Assembly (NCBI RefSeq): GCF_025200925.1 | Contig: NZ_CP104174.1 | Span: forward strand, 6,014,001 to 6,078,000 | Reading direction: 5' to 3' | Origin: Bradyrhizobium sp. CB1015 | GTDB lineage: Bacteria; Pseudomonadota; Alphaproteobacteria; Rhizobiales; Xanthobacteraceae | DNA: 64,000 nucleotides | Part shown: piece by piece, positions 25,810 to 33,888 of the stretch | Layout: each line of letters begins with the position of its first letter | Position numbering within the stretch: position 1 is the first letter of the stretch | Made by a program: the position numbers and the translations under genes | The notes under the pieces: model-generated | The model's database searches: none | What the model saw: only the letters and a program-made list of their open reading frames with translations | What the model was told of the DNA's origin: nothing

Positions 25810-26565
25810 TCAGACGCTCACGGACAGCGACGAACCAGCCGTCGACGCGGCGCTTTGCCCCTGCCCGCCTTGCTGCTGCATCAGCTGCGCGAACAGATCA
25901 TAGGCCGAATTCCGCGGGCTGGAAGCGCCCGGCACCGTCGTCGACATCTTGAAGCCGTCGGCATAGGTGACGGTGGTGGTGGTCGAGCCGTCGGCATTGG
26001 TCGTCGTGGTCGACGTCGAGCCGCGGCTGGATTGTGACGAGGAATCCGACCCATCGCCCGCGCCCTGCGCATGATGACGACCGCCCCCCAGCGCCTTCGT
26101 CATCTCTCCGAGATTGATGCTGCCATCCGCATTCGCGTCCATCTTCGAGAACACGTCGTCGGCCTGGGCCAGGTTGGTGCCGCCCGCACCGAGCGCGCCC
26201 TCGAACTCCGACTTGGTGATCTTGCCGTCGCCGTCCGCGTCGATCTGCGAGAACAGGTCCTTCAGGGCGGCCTCACGGCTCTTCGGCGTCGAGGATGTCG
26301 AGCTCGACAAGGCCGCGCCGTCGGCCGACTGGCTCTGCGCCGCGAACAGCGCGTTCATCGTCTCCGACGAGATCTGCGGATATTTGCCTGCATTGACCGA
26401 CGAGGTTGCGCCGGCCGTGCTGCTGCTGCCGCTGTCGATTGCGAACGGATTGGCCGGCGCGCTCTGCGAAGCGCCCGTCTTGTGCGCCGCCGACGACGAT
26501 TTCGAGTTCGTCAGCGACTGGATCGCGTCGAGCGCGCTCGAGACCGCACTTAGGGCGAACAACAT
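25810..26565 (-). CDS. EF-hand calcium-binding protein
   Basis: 251 residues. Two EF-hand loops are clear: DADGDGKITKSEFE (about residue 128) and DANADGSINLGEM (about residue 162), each with calcium ligands at positions 1, 3, 5 and 12. The flanks are low-complexity Ser/Thr/Gln-rich (GSTSTTTTNADGSTTTTVTY), and there is no classic signal peptide; the N-terminus is MLFALSAVSSALDAIQSL. The layout resembles the XopAW-type EF-hand proteins that are secreted in some plant-associated bacteria, but secretion is not shown by sequence. Start supported by GGAG 8 bases before the ATG at 26565. Confidence 0.85.
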   Translation of the reverse strand: MLFALSAVSSALDAIQSLTNSKSSSAAHKTGASQSAPANPFAIDSGSSSTAGATSSVNAGKYPQISSETMNALFAAQSQSADGAALSSSTSSTPKSREAALKDLFSQIDADGDGKITKSEFEGALGAGGTNLAQADDVFSKMDANADGSINLGEMTKALGGGRHHAQGAGDGSDSSSQSSRGSTSTTTTNADGSTTTTVTYADGFKMSTTVPGASSPRNSAYDLFAQLMQQQGGQGQSAASTAGSSLSVSV

Positions 26566-26819
26566 TGCACAACTCCAACAGGATGCGGCACGCCGCGACC
26601 AATGTTCTGCGGCTGAAGTCAGCAAGCGCCGTGCCATCGCGAAAAGCTCAATGAAATCCACGTCCATCAGGTCGTGCAGGTCGCGGGAACATCGGCAATT
26701 CATGCCGCCAGCGGCAGAAATTTCCGCCCACAGGAAGCGCGCCCCTCCTGCATTGCCCGCCACAAGGGCCCATGTTAGGCGAGGCCATTCGTCGTCCATC
26801 CGCCACGGGAAAACGTGCC

Positions 26820-27521
26820 ATGACCCAAGCTTTCGTCCCCCGCCCCCTCGCCATTGCGCCCTCGATCCTGGCCTCGGACTTCTCGAAGCTCGGCGAGGAG
26901 GTGCGCAGCGTGGACGCCGCCGGTGCCGACTGGATCCATCTCGACGTGATGGACGGGCACTTCGTTCCGAACATCTCCTACGGCCCTGATGTCGTCAAGG
27001 CGATGCGCCCGCACACCAAGAAGATCTTCGACGCGCATCTGATGATCTCGCCCTGCGATCCCTATCTCGAGGCCTTCGCCAAAGCCGGCTGCGACCACAT
27101 CACCGTGCACGCGGAGGCGGGTCCCCACCTGCACCGCTCGCTCCAGGCGATCCGCGCGCTCGGCAAGAAGGCCGGCGTCTCGCTCAATCCGGCGACGCCG
27201 ATCAGCGCGCTCGAATACGTCCTCGACCTCGTCGACCTCGTGCTGGTGATGTCGGTCAATCCGGGCTTCGGCGGCCAGGCCTTCATTCCCTCCGCGATCA
27301 ACAAGATCCGCGACATCCGGGCAATGGTAGCCGGCCGTCCGATCGACATCGAGGTCGACGGCGGCGTCGGCCCCGATGTTGCGGGCGCGCTTGCCGCGGC
27401 CGGCGCCAACGCCTTCGTCGCCGGCACCTCGGTGTTCAAGGGCGGCACGCTGGACTCCTACAAAACCAACATCGCCGCGATCCGCAACGCGGCACTTGGG
27501 GCACGCGGCGAGGCGGTCTGA
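26820..27521 (+). CDS. rpe: Ribulose-phosphate 3-epimerase
   Basis: 233-residue TIM-barrel enzyme interconverting D-ribulose 5-phosphate and D-xylulose 5-phosphate in the pentose phosphate and Calvin cycles. Metal and catalytic residues appear in [49 protein letters not shown] and EVDGGVGPD. Full length. The start at 26820 fits the family N-terminus; a frame 16 codons longer has no ribosome site. Confidence 0.96.
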   Translation: MTQAFVPRPLAIAPSILASDFSKLGEEVRSVDAAGADWIHLDVMDGHFVPNISYGPDVVKAMRPHTKKIFDAHLMISPCDPYLEAFAKAGCDHITVHAEAGPHLHRSLQAIRALGKKAGVSLNPATPISALEYVLDLVDLVLVMSVNPGFGGQAFIPSAINKIRDIRAMVAGRPIDIEVDGGVGPDVAGALAAAGANAFVAGTSVFKGGTLDSYKTNIAAIRNAALGARGEAV

Positions 27522-27568
27522 GACCATCGCTATCCGAACCGGAGCTGCGGCCGCCGCGACCAACGGGA

Positions 27569-28168
27569 ATGGATGAACTCCGCGCCACTCCGTTTTCTGC
27601 CGGCCTGCTTCGTCTTCTCGCCGAGTCGCTTCAGGATGGAGAGCAAGTGGTCTGGCAGGGGCAGCCCGACGGCATCGCCCGCGCGGCAATGTGGCGATTT
27701 CTCTGGTGGATCGGATTTCCCTGGTTGTTGCTCACCGTCGTCGCCGTCAGGAACGATTGGATCGGCCAAGCGACCCAACCTCTCGCGATGCTTGGAGTCG
27801 GGATGGTTGCAGCTCCGTTCGTGATGCTGCTGCAAGACCTGCAGACGCTTTATGTGATCACCGACCGCCGCGCGCTGATCGTGCGCACGGCCTGGAGCAG
27901 ACGCAGCGTGACCGCGACTTCGTTCGACGCCATGGATGCAGTGTTCGAAATCCTCGACATCGGCGGCGGCGTCGGCCACCTCAACTTTGCGTCAGGGCGC
28001 TCGACCCGTTCGCCCGATACCGACTACACCGGGCGCTATGGGTTTCGCTGTGTTCGAGACGCACGGCGCATCCGGGATATCCTCGACGATGCGCGCACCG
28101 GCAAAGTACGCCGGTCGCCCTCGGGAAGAACTGCGGCTTCTACGGGTGCTGCAAGGCGCAAAGCTTAA
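27569..28168 (+). CDS. Membrane protein with bacterial PH-like domain
   Basis: 199 residues with two membrane segments (about residues 45-61 and 72-90), followed by a region typical of bacterial PH domains (TLYVITDRRALIVRTAWSRRSVTATSF, where only the first twenty residues are quoted in part: TLYVITDRRALIV). The C-terminus is basic and Ser/Thr/Ala-rich. Function unknown. Lies 47 bases downstream of rpe on the same strand, but no functional link is evident. Confidence 0.7.
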   Translation: MDELRATPFSAGLLRLLAESLQDGEQVVWQGQPDGIARAAMWRFLWWIGFPWLLLTVVAVRNDWIGQATQPLAMLGVGMVAAPFVMLLQDLQTLYVITDRRALIVRTAWSRRSVTATSFDAMDAVFEILDIGGGVGHLNFASGRSTRSPDTDYTGRYGFRCVRDARRIRDILDDARTGKVRRSPSGRTAASTGAARRKA

Positions 28169-28258
28169 AATTGTAGCCTTGGTCCGTACTCATCCGGACT
28201 TCACTGATTCGCGCAAATCATTGCAAGTGGTTCCTGCCTGTTATCGCGGGAGCACATC

Positions 28259-28399
28259 ATGACGACGACTCTGGTTTGGACTGGCGTGGCGTTGTGGATC
28301 GGTTTCAGTGCATTTGTCGTGTTCGGTCCGTCGGCCGGACCGGTCGAGGCCCCGGTACGTTCAGCCAGCAACATCCGTCGCGCCCGCGACAGGGGCTGA
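28259..28399 (+). CDS. Small single-TM protein
   Basis: 46 residues: MTTTLVWTGVALWIGFSAFV then a short polar basic tail ending RRARDRG. One N-terminal membrane segment (residues 4-22) and a cationic C-terminus. GGGAG stands 8 bases before the ATG, which supports translation. Too short for family assignment. Confidence 0.55.
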   Translation: MTTTLVWTGVALWIGFSAFVVFGPSAGPVEAPVRSASNIRRARDRG

Positions 28400-28404
28400 C
28401 GTCC

Positions 28405-28587
28405 ATGCAGACCGCACTCGTGAAGCGTCATCACCCGAGGCGCAGGTGCCGGATTCCACGGCGTCCGCATCCGAGCCTCGACTATTTCTTCGGCCGCCTC
28501 GAGCGCGCCGTTGGCACGCTGGACGATGATGCCGGGCTCGACAATTCGGACCTCGACCGTTCGCTTGCCTCGCCGCGCCGACACTGA
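28405..28587 (+). CDS. Small basic hypothetical protein
   Basis: 60 residues. An Arg/His-rich N-terminus (KRHHPRRRCRIPRRPHP) is followed by an acidic stretch (TLDDDAGLDNSDLDRS). The start is 5 bases after the preceding small gene, with AGGGG 10 bases upstream, so translation coupled to that gene is possible. Real coding status is uncertain; an antisense frame of 127 codons covers the same stretch. Confidence 0.4.
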   Translation: MQTALVKRHHPRRRCRIPRRPHPSLDYFFGRLERAVGTLDDDAGLDNSDLDRSLASPRRH

Positions 28588-28610
28588 GACTTCTTTTCCC
28601 GGACCGCCCC

Positions 28611-28799
28611 ATGAAACCGCATTGCCCGAACTGCCTGAAGGAAATGACCAAGGCGTCCGCGTCGCGTAACCTGTTCAATTGCGAGCCCTGCCGCGAGATC
28701 ATCCAGTATTTCGGCGGCAGCGCGGATCACGGCGAGCGAGGGCCGCAATTCTCCTGGCCGATCCGCCGCAAGCGCGCCATGGCCGTCCACGCGGCCTGA
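28611..28799 (+). CDS. Small zinc-ribbon-like protein
   Basis: 62 residues with a CPNC-N21-CEPC arrangement (MKPHCPNCLKEMTKAS then NCEPCREIIQYFGG), suggestive of a zinc ribbon. The C-terminal half is basic. It lies 23 bases after the preceding small gene on the same strand. No function known. Confidence 0.6.
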   Translation: MKPHCPNCLKEMTKASASRNLFNCEPCREIIQYFGGSADHGERGPQFSWPIRRKRAMAVHAA

Positions 28800-28826
28800 T
28801 CCAGCCCGCAAGTCGCCCCCGCCGGC

Positions 28827-30260
28827 CTAACCTTCGCCGGCCTCCGCTCCCCCGGCGTCCCCCGCCATCCGCGGCGGCCGCACCACGGTGACGGTGCAGC
28901 TCGCCTCCGCGGCCACCTTGGCCGACACGCTGCCGAGCAGGGTGCGCCGGAACGAGCTCTGCCGCGCGCCGATGATGACGTGGTCGACCTGGTTGGCCTC
29001 GGCAAACTCAAGGATCGCGGCGGCGGGGTCGACCGCCTCCAGCACGTGAGCCGACAGCCGGCTCTCGTCCAGCTTGAGCGGCGTTGCCCAATGCCTGAGC
29101 GCGACCAGGCGATCGATGTGCTTGTTGGAGCCCTGCTCGTCCAATGTCCGATCGATCGCGATGCGGTTCAGCTTGAGCACGTTGACGCAGGCAAGCCGCG
29201 CCGACGGCAAGGTGGCGAGGATACGCTCGGTGGTCACGCGCAGCGCCTCGTTCAGCTCCGGAGCGCCCTCCGCGGTGTCGAGCGCAACGGCGAGGATCGG
29301 GCTCGATGCGATCTGGGCTGCCACATCCGATTTCGCGCGCGGCGCCATGGCGCCCTGGTTGAAGCGCCGCCGCCAGGCGACGCCGAGGGAATCGCGTTTC
29401 ACCCGCTCCGAGCGCGCAGTGAGCTTCACCTTGTCCGGATGGGCGAGATCGAAGGCGAGCTGGGACGCCGTCGGATAGCGCCACACCGGCTCGATCTCGA
29501 GACACCGCAACACCACCTCCTGAAGCCAGGGCGGATAATCCGCACGAAGCTTCCGCGGCGGATGCGGATCGCGCCACAGCCGGCGCCGCATCGCCCGCAG
29601 CGTCTCGCCCTCGCCGAACGGCCGCTCGCCGGTGGTGAAGAAGTAGAGCAGCACGCCGAGCGAAAACAGATCGCTGCGCGGATCGTCGCGCACCCCGAGC
29701 AGCCGCTCGGGTGCCATATAGGGCGCGGTGCCGTAAGGCAGGCGGAATTCCTCCTGCAGGAGGTCCGGCAGGTGGTTGTGATGCGACAGGCCGTAGTCGA
29801 TCAGCACCGCTTCGCCGCTCTCGCGGACCATGATGCTGCTCGGCTTGATGTCGTGATGGATCACGTTCTGCCGGTGCAGATCGGCAAGCGCAGTTGCGAT
29901 CCTGGCGACGAGCTGCCGCGCCTCGTCATAGGGCAGCGGCAGGTCGGGGAGCCGCTTGTACAGCGTGGCGCCTGGAATGCGCTCGATCACGACATAGGCT
30001 TGGCGGGCGAAATCGCCGGTGCCGGAGCAGGCCGGCACGTGCGGCCCCGCAAGCCGCGGCAGGATCATCATCTCCATCTCGAAGGACACGATCGCGGCGG
30101 GGTCCTCGCCCTCCGACACCCGCGGGATCTTCATCAGCAGGGGCACGTCGATGCCGGGATGCGTGACGGTCCACAGCGTCGCCATGCCGCCGGCATGAAC
30201 GCATTCGCCGATGATGTAACCGTCGATCTCCGCACCTGATTTCACCAGGGGTTTCGGCAT
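28827..30260 (-). CDS. Ser/Thr protein kinase fused to a universal stress protein domain
   Basis: 477 residues. Residues 10-280 are a Hanks-type kinase: Gly-rich segment GECVHAGGMATLW, Lys44 in LLMKIPRV, catalytic Asp137 in VIHHDIKPSSIM, Asp155 in IDYGLSHH in place of DFG, and the APE-type YMAPERLLG. The catalytic-loop Asn is replaced by Ser142. Residues about 320-463 form a Usp domain ending with the ATP-binding-type GARQSSFRRTLLGSVSAKVA and SCTVTVVRPP. No membrane segment, so cytoplasmic. Starts 6 bases after the phosphoesterase stop; the two are co-transcribed. The fusion suggests stress-responsive signalling, but targets are unknown. Confidence 0.9.
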   Translation of the reverse strand: MPKPLVKSGAEIDGYIIGECVHAGGMATLWTVTHPGIDVPLLMKIPRVSEGEDPAAIVSFEMEMMILPRLAGPHVPACSGTGDFARQAYVVIERIPGATLYKRLPDLPLPYDEARQLVARIATALADLHRQNVIHHDIKPSSIMVRESGEAVLIDYGLSHHNHLPDLLQEEFRLPYGTAPYMAPERLLGVRDDPRSDLFSLGVLLYFFTTGERPFGEGETLRAMRRRLWRDPHPPRKLRADYPPWLQEVVLRCLEIEPVWRYPTASQLAFDLAHPDKVKLTARSERVKRDSLGVAWRRRFNQGAMAPRAKSDVAAQIASSPILAVALDTAEGAPELNEALRVTTERILATLPSARLACVNVLKLNRIAIDRTLDEQGSNKHIDRLVALRHWATPLKLDESRLSAHVLEAVDPAAAILEFAEANQVDHVIIGARQSSFRRTLLGSVSAKVAAEASCTVTVVRPPRMAGDAGGAEAGEG

Positions 30261-30266
30261 CGGCCT

Positions 30267-31007
30267 CTAGCGCCCCAGCGACAGCCGGTCGGCCAGCCAG
30301 GACGGCAGCCCGTTGTCGCGAATCCTGCTTGCTGCGGTCGCGATGTCGTAAGGCGCGCGGCAATAGGTGATCTGGCACGACTCGGTGTCGAACAGTGCGA
30401 AGGCCGCCGACGGATCGCCGTCGCGGGGCTGGCCGACCGAGCCGAGCACGGCGAGCCATTGCCGTCCGCGCAGCAGCTGCACGGGGACGTCGGTCTTCGG
30501 CACGAAGCTCGTCATCTTCGCCGTCACCGACATCGAATAGAGCGCCGGCCTGTGGATGTGGCCGCAAAAGGTGACGTGGGCCTGTGTCGCAATCAGGCTC
30601 TTGGCGGCGTCCACGGTGGTGCGGACATAGTGCCAGCGCTGCGGATGCGAGGCTTCCGCGTGCACGAACAGGCGGCCATCGTCCTCCACCTGGATCGGCA
30701 ATTCGGCCAGGAACCGCCGCTGCGCGGTGTCGAGGCGGCCGCGAGTCCATTCGATCGCGATCTGCGCCTCGGCGTTCATGGTCTCGGCCGTGGAATTGAT
30801 CGCCTGGTCGTGATTGCCGCGCACCGCGACCGCGCCCTGCGCGACCAGCTCCATCGCGGTGTCCACCGCCCATTCCGGATCGGCGCCATAGCCGACGAAG
30901 TCGCCGAGCAGGGCGAACTGCTCCGCGCCCCTGGCGCGGGCAACCTTCAGGCAGGCCTCGAACGCCTGCCGGTTGCCATGGATATCCGAGAAGACAGCGA
31001 GAAGCAC
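30267..31007 (-). CDS. Calcineurin-type metallophosphoesterase
   Basis: 246 residues with the five metal-binding blocks of the family: FSDIHGN (start), LLGDFVGYGADPEW, VRGNHDQAINS, FVHAEASHPQ and TFCGHIHRPAL. Class closest to the YfcE/ApaH-like single-domain group. Directly upstream of the Usp-kinase by 6 bases, a phosphatase-kinase pair that may act on the same targets or on a nucleotide signal; this is inferred from the gene order only. Confidence 0.9.
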   Translation of the reverse strand: MLLAVFSDIHGNRQAFEACLKVARARGAEQFALLGDFVGYGADPEWAVDTAMELVAQGAVAVRGNHDQAINSTAETMNAEAQIAIEWTRGRLDTAQRRFLAELPIQVEDDGRLFVHAEASHPQRWHYVRTTVDAAKSLIATQAHVTFCGHIHRPALYSMSVTAKMTSFVPKTDVPVQLLRGRQWLAVLGSVGQPRDGDPSAAFALFDTESCQITYCRAPYDIATAASRIRDNGLPSWLADRLSLGR

Positions 31008-31124
31008 GCACCCTCCACCCTCAAATTCTTATTGGAGGCCGATGAGGCCAAATTGAGGGACGTCAACAAGATGCGCCAGCACCGCGCCGTTTGCCAGCAC
31101 TGCCCTGCGGTGATGGTGAAGGGC

Positions 31125-31730
31125 CTATTGCTCGTCCTTCGGCGGCATTCGGGGCGGTGGAATCGGGGTGAATACCGCGCCTTCCGCGCCGGCCGGCGGG
31201 GCATTGAACTCGCCGGTCGAGGAATCGCCGCCGCTGGTCTCCAGGATGGTCTTCGGCGTCACATATTCCCGGACCATGTCGATCAGGCTGCCGTCGCCGC
31301 CGCCGAAATCCGCGGCGCGCCCTCCTTGCGGATGACCCGCCGCGATCTCGTTCTCCGCGGCGTGGGTCTTGTCCGCCAGCCGGTCATTGTAGGGCACACG
31401 AAAGGCGCGCGGGATGCCGCTCGGCCGATTGTCCTCGTCCAGCGCCTCGACCCAGAGGTAGATCGAGCCGGGGTCGCCCTGAAGCGAATGCGGCTCGACG
31501 ATGCGGGCCTTCAGCAGCTTGAAGGTGGCCGGCAGCCGGTCGGAGCTGGCCCAGCCGAGCAGCCCGCGCATTTCGGTGAAGCTGACGATGTAGAAGGTGC
31601 TGGTCACGACCACGGCGATCGCCTTCAGCGACCAGTGCAGACGCGCATAGACCAGAACGACCAGCAGCAGTGCGCCGATGACGGCATAGGCGACCGACAG
31701 CGTCAGGATGACCGTTTGCGGATTACTCAC
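31125..31730 (-). CDS. Hypothetical two-TM protein of the ExbB/ExbD-like operon
   Basis: 201 residues: two N-terminal membrane segments (about residues 6-27 and 34-52), then a soluble part with a central strand-rich region (GSIYLWVEALDEDNRPSGIP) and a Pro-rich C-terminus (PIPPPRMPPKDEQ). I do not recognise the family. Starts with GTG and overlaps the ExbD-like gene by 8 bases, so it is made with it. Confidence 0.75.
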   Translation of the reverse strand: MSNPQTVILTLSVAYAVIGALLLVVLVYARLHWSLKAIAVVVTSTFYIVSFTEMRGLLGWASSDRLPATFKLLKARIVEPHSLQGDPGSIYLWVEALDEDNRPSGIPRAFRVPYNDRLADKTHAAENEIAAGHPQGGRAADFGGGDGSLIDMVREYVTPKTILETSGGDSSTGEFNAPPAGAEGAVFTPIPPPRMPPKDEQ

Positions 31731-32394
31731 GGCGCACCCTCACCCGGGTCTTCGGATCGACATCGGCGCCGTTGCGCCAGCTGCTTCGGAACGTCTCCAG
31801 CAGCGATTTCGGGCGCTGATCGACATTGACGACCTTGCCTTCCGCATCGATGCGGAATCGGACCGCGGTCTTCTCGTCGCCGGTGTGGTCGAGCGTGAAC
31901 TTGTTGTCGAAGATCACCTGCGCAGTCGGATTGAGCTTCTGCACCTTCACATTGGCCGTCACAGGCTCGCCGGTGGTGGCGACGAAATGCGAGACGTTGA
32001 CGGTGTATTCCCCGGCGAGGATGCCGCGCACGGTGACGATCTCCTCGCGGATGGGCGAGGCGATCCTCTTGCCGTTGACGACGATGAAATCGTTGGCTCC
32101 GCCGCGGTCGTCGCGGTCGAGTGTCAGGAAGCCGGCCTCGCGGTGGCGATACCAGGCGATGTTGCCGGCGGGATCCTGCACGAACAGGTCGAGATCGTCG
32201 GGGTGATTGTCCGGCCAGTCCAGCGTGATCATGAACTCCGCCTTGGAGTCGATCTTGCCGTCCTTGGCATCCGGGGAGACCGCGAGCAACGCCAGGAAGA
32301 ACAGGAACGCGATCACCTGGAGCGCCTTGAACAGCATCACGCCCAGCGGGTCGAACGGCTCCTCGCGCGGATAGAGACCGAAATCATCCATCAT
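31723..32394 (-). CDS. ExbD-like single-pass protein with a periplasmic beta domain
   Basis: 223 residues with one membrane helix (about residues 16-38, FDPLGVMLFKALQVIAFLFF), preceded by a short cytoplasmic tail: ExbD/TolR topology. The periplasmic part contains a strand-rich region with WPDNHPDDLDLFVQDPAGNI, similar to DUF2135-type domains, then a second beta region. The usual ExbD intramembrane Asp is not at its expected place; the helix has Asp at its start and a Lys inside. Translation is coupled to the upstream channel gene (ATGA). Confidence 0.75.
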   Translation of the reverse strand: MMDDFGLYPREEPFDPLGVMLFKALQVIAFLFFLALLAVSPDAKDGKIDSKAEFMITLDWPDNHPDDLDLFVQDPAGNIAWYRHREAGFLTLDRDDRGGANDFIVVNGKRIASPIREEIVTVRGILAGEYTVNVSHFVATTGEPVTANVKVQKLNPTAQVIFDNKFTLDHTGDEKTAVRFRIDAEGKVVNVDQRPKSLLETFRSSWRNGADVDPKTRVRVRRE

Positions 32395-33176
32395 GACGGC
32401 GTTCCGGCGCCTTTAATTCCAGCGCCTTTGCGCTCGAGGACCGGCGTCACATAGGTCTCGGTCAGCACCACCGCGTCCGAGAACACCCGCTGGGTCGCGG
32501 CATCCAGCATGTAGTACTGGATGCGGACCAGGATCGAGCCGACGAGGCCGGCGAGCGTGGTGTACATCGCGACCGCCATGCCGTCGCTCATCAAGCCCAT
32601 CGAGGAGCGCATCGCGACCTTGTCGGCGGCATCCAGCCCCGCGATCGGCGCCAGCATGATGATGAAGCCGATGATGGTGCCGAGCAGGCCGAGCTTCATC
32701 AGCGTGTCGGAGACGAAGGCCCCGAAGCCGTTGGAGCCGCGCAGGCGATCGGCGAGCGTCCGCAGCAGCAGCGTCTGATCGACCGGGCGATAATCCTGCG
32801 CGGCGGCCTTGGTCACCAGGCTTTCGATATGGTCGCGCACCAGACCACGCGGCAGCGCCACCGCGCTCGCATCGAGCGCCTTGCTGCCGCCGGTCGCCGA
32901 CAGCACTGCGCGGCAGCGCCGCGCCGCCGCCCCTTCCCGCGCGATCGCCCGCGTCCGCAGGAAGCAATGGCCGCAGGTGACGACATAGAGCGCCGCGATG
33001 ACGCTGGAAATGTAGGTGCGGTCCGAGGTCAACATCAGATGGATCAGGCCGAAGCGCCACAGCAGCACGACGGCGAAGATCGACAGCCCGGTGAAGATCA
33101 TCCAGAACAACAGCGCGCTCCGCTCGGATGGATCGGCCGCCTGGCTCGCGATTGGTCCAATCGTCATCGAACTCAT
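32391..33176 (-). CDS. MotA/TolQ/ExbB-like proton channel protein
   Basis: 261 residues. Four hydrophobic segments; the last two, GLLGTIIGFIIMLAPIAGLD and AVAMYTTLAGLVGSILVRIQ, carry the TolQ/ExbB/MotA signature with the polar Thr residues of the proton path. A large cytoplasmic loop (about 65-155) lies between TM2 and TM3. The start at 33176 has AGGAG upstream; a longer frame was rejected. First gene of the operon with the ExbD-like and two-TM proteins. What the channel energises is unknown. Confidence 0.85.
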   Translation of the reverse strand: MSSMTIGPIASQAADPSERSALLFWMIFTGLSIFAVVLLWRFGLIHLMLTSDRTYISSVIAALYVVTCGHCFLRTRAIAREGAAARRCRAVLSATGGSKALDASAVALPRGLVRDHIESLVTKAAAQDYRPVDQTLLLRTLADRLRGSNGFGAFVSDTLMKLGLLGTIIGFIIMLAPIAGLDAADKVAMRSSMGLMSDGMAVAMYTTLAGLVGSILVRIQYYMLDAATQRVFSDAVVLTETYVTPVLERKGAGIKGAGTPS

Positions 33177-33563
33177 GCTGCACCGCTCCTGGCTTGCAAG
33201 CACCGGCCTGCAACGTGTCCTCACCGATTAGATCAAAGCCGCCGTTTCAGGTCCAAAGACCCATGCCCAATCCGGCTTGGGAAATTTGCCCGAGCTGCAA
33301 TCCCGACGTTCGCTGCGATTGGCAAGGCACGCTGCGTTGTCAGGCTGACCTTACCAAACGTCGGGGGTGATCGCATGCGCCTCGTGCTTCAGCTTATAGC
33401 CCGCCTGCTTCGGATCGTAGCGCTGTGACCGGTGGGCTGACGCGGATTTAGCAGCAAAGCTGCCACACAGCCTCATCCCTTGAGGGGCCTTCAATCTGCT
33501 GAACGAAATTGGAACGGTTCCGATCCGGCTCCGGTTAGTACGGCAGAGAAGGAGTAAAGGGTC
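33177..33563. other. Gene-free stretch holding divergent promoters
   Basis: The region between the ExbB-like gene and the small plus-strand gene at 33564. It contains an EcfG-like promoter (33511-33536) for the latter. A 35-codon Cys-containing frame at 33263-33370 has no ribosome site and is not annotated. I see no RNA gene or repeat here. Confidence 0.5.
33511..33536 (+). promoter_or_regulatory. EcfG-like promoter
   Basis: GGAAC (33511-33515), 17 bases, GGTT (33533-33536): one mismatch to the EcfG pattern GGAAC-N16/17-CGTT of alphaproteobacterial general stress genes. The expected start would be near 33543, giving a leader of about 20 bases that still contains the GAAGGAG ribosome site before 33564. 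Confidence 0.45.
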
Positions 33564-33869
33564 ATGAGTAAGGGTCACCCCAAAGCAGTCGACCATCCCC
33601 CGATCATCACCGTAGGCGAGCTCATCGACGAACTTTGCCGCCTGCCGGACACGGCCATCGTCCACTTTCGCTGCCCGATGTTCGATCAGGAGCTGACATT
33701 CTACCGGCTTCGAAGGCGGTCAAAGGACGCCGTCGAAATCGCGGTCAATGTGTATCCGGATAGTCCGCCGGTCGTGCCCTCGTCCGATCCTGCCTTCCAC
33801 ACGCGAAGACATTCTTCATCCGCGCCCTCGCTCCGCGACGGCGCCGCTCTCCAAAAGACCCGAGGTTGA
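33564..33869 (+). CDS. Hypothetical protein with probable stress promoter
   Basis: 101 residues. The N-terminal 70 residues look ordered (IITVGELIDELCRLPDTAIV, FRCPMFDQELTFYRLRRRSK), while the rest is low-complexity and runs up to the start of the adjacent repeat, so it may be an extension created by repeat sequence. GAAGGAG lies 9 bases before the ATG. I recognise no family. The upstream EcfG-like promoter suggests a general stress role. Confidence 0.6.
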   Translation: MSKGHPKAVDHPPIITVGELIDELCRLPDTAIVHFRCPMFDQELTFYRLRRRSKDAVEIAVNVYPDSPPVVPSSDPAFHTRRHSSSAPSLRDGAALQKTRG

Positions 33870-33888
33870 TTGAGAGCACCCAGGGGAG

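Noticed and set aside
28201..28584. 127-codon minus-strand frame across the small-protein region
   Set aside because: Opposite to two better supported small genes and without a ribosome site or motif.
33263..33370. 35-codon Cys-containing frame
   Set aside because: No ribosome site and no recognisable pattern; four cysteines are not arranged as a known zinc site.
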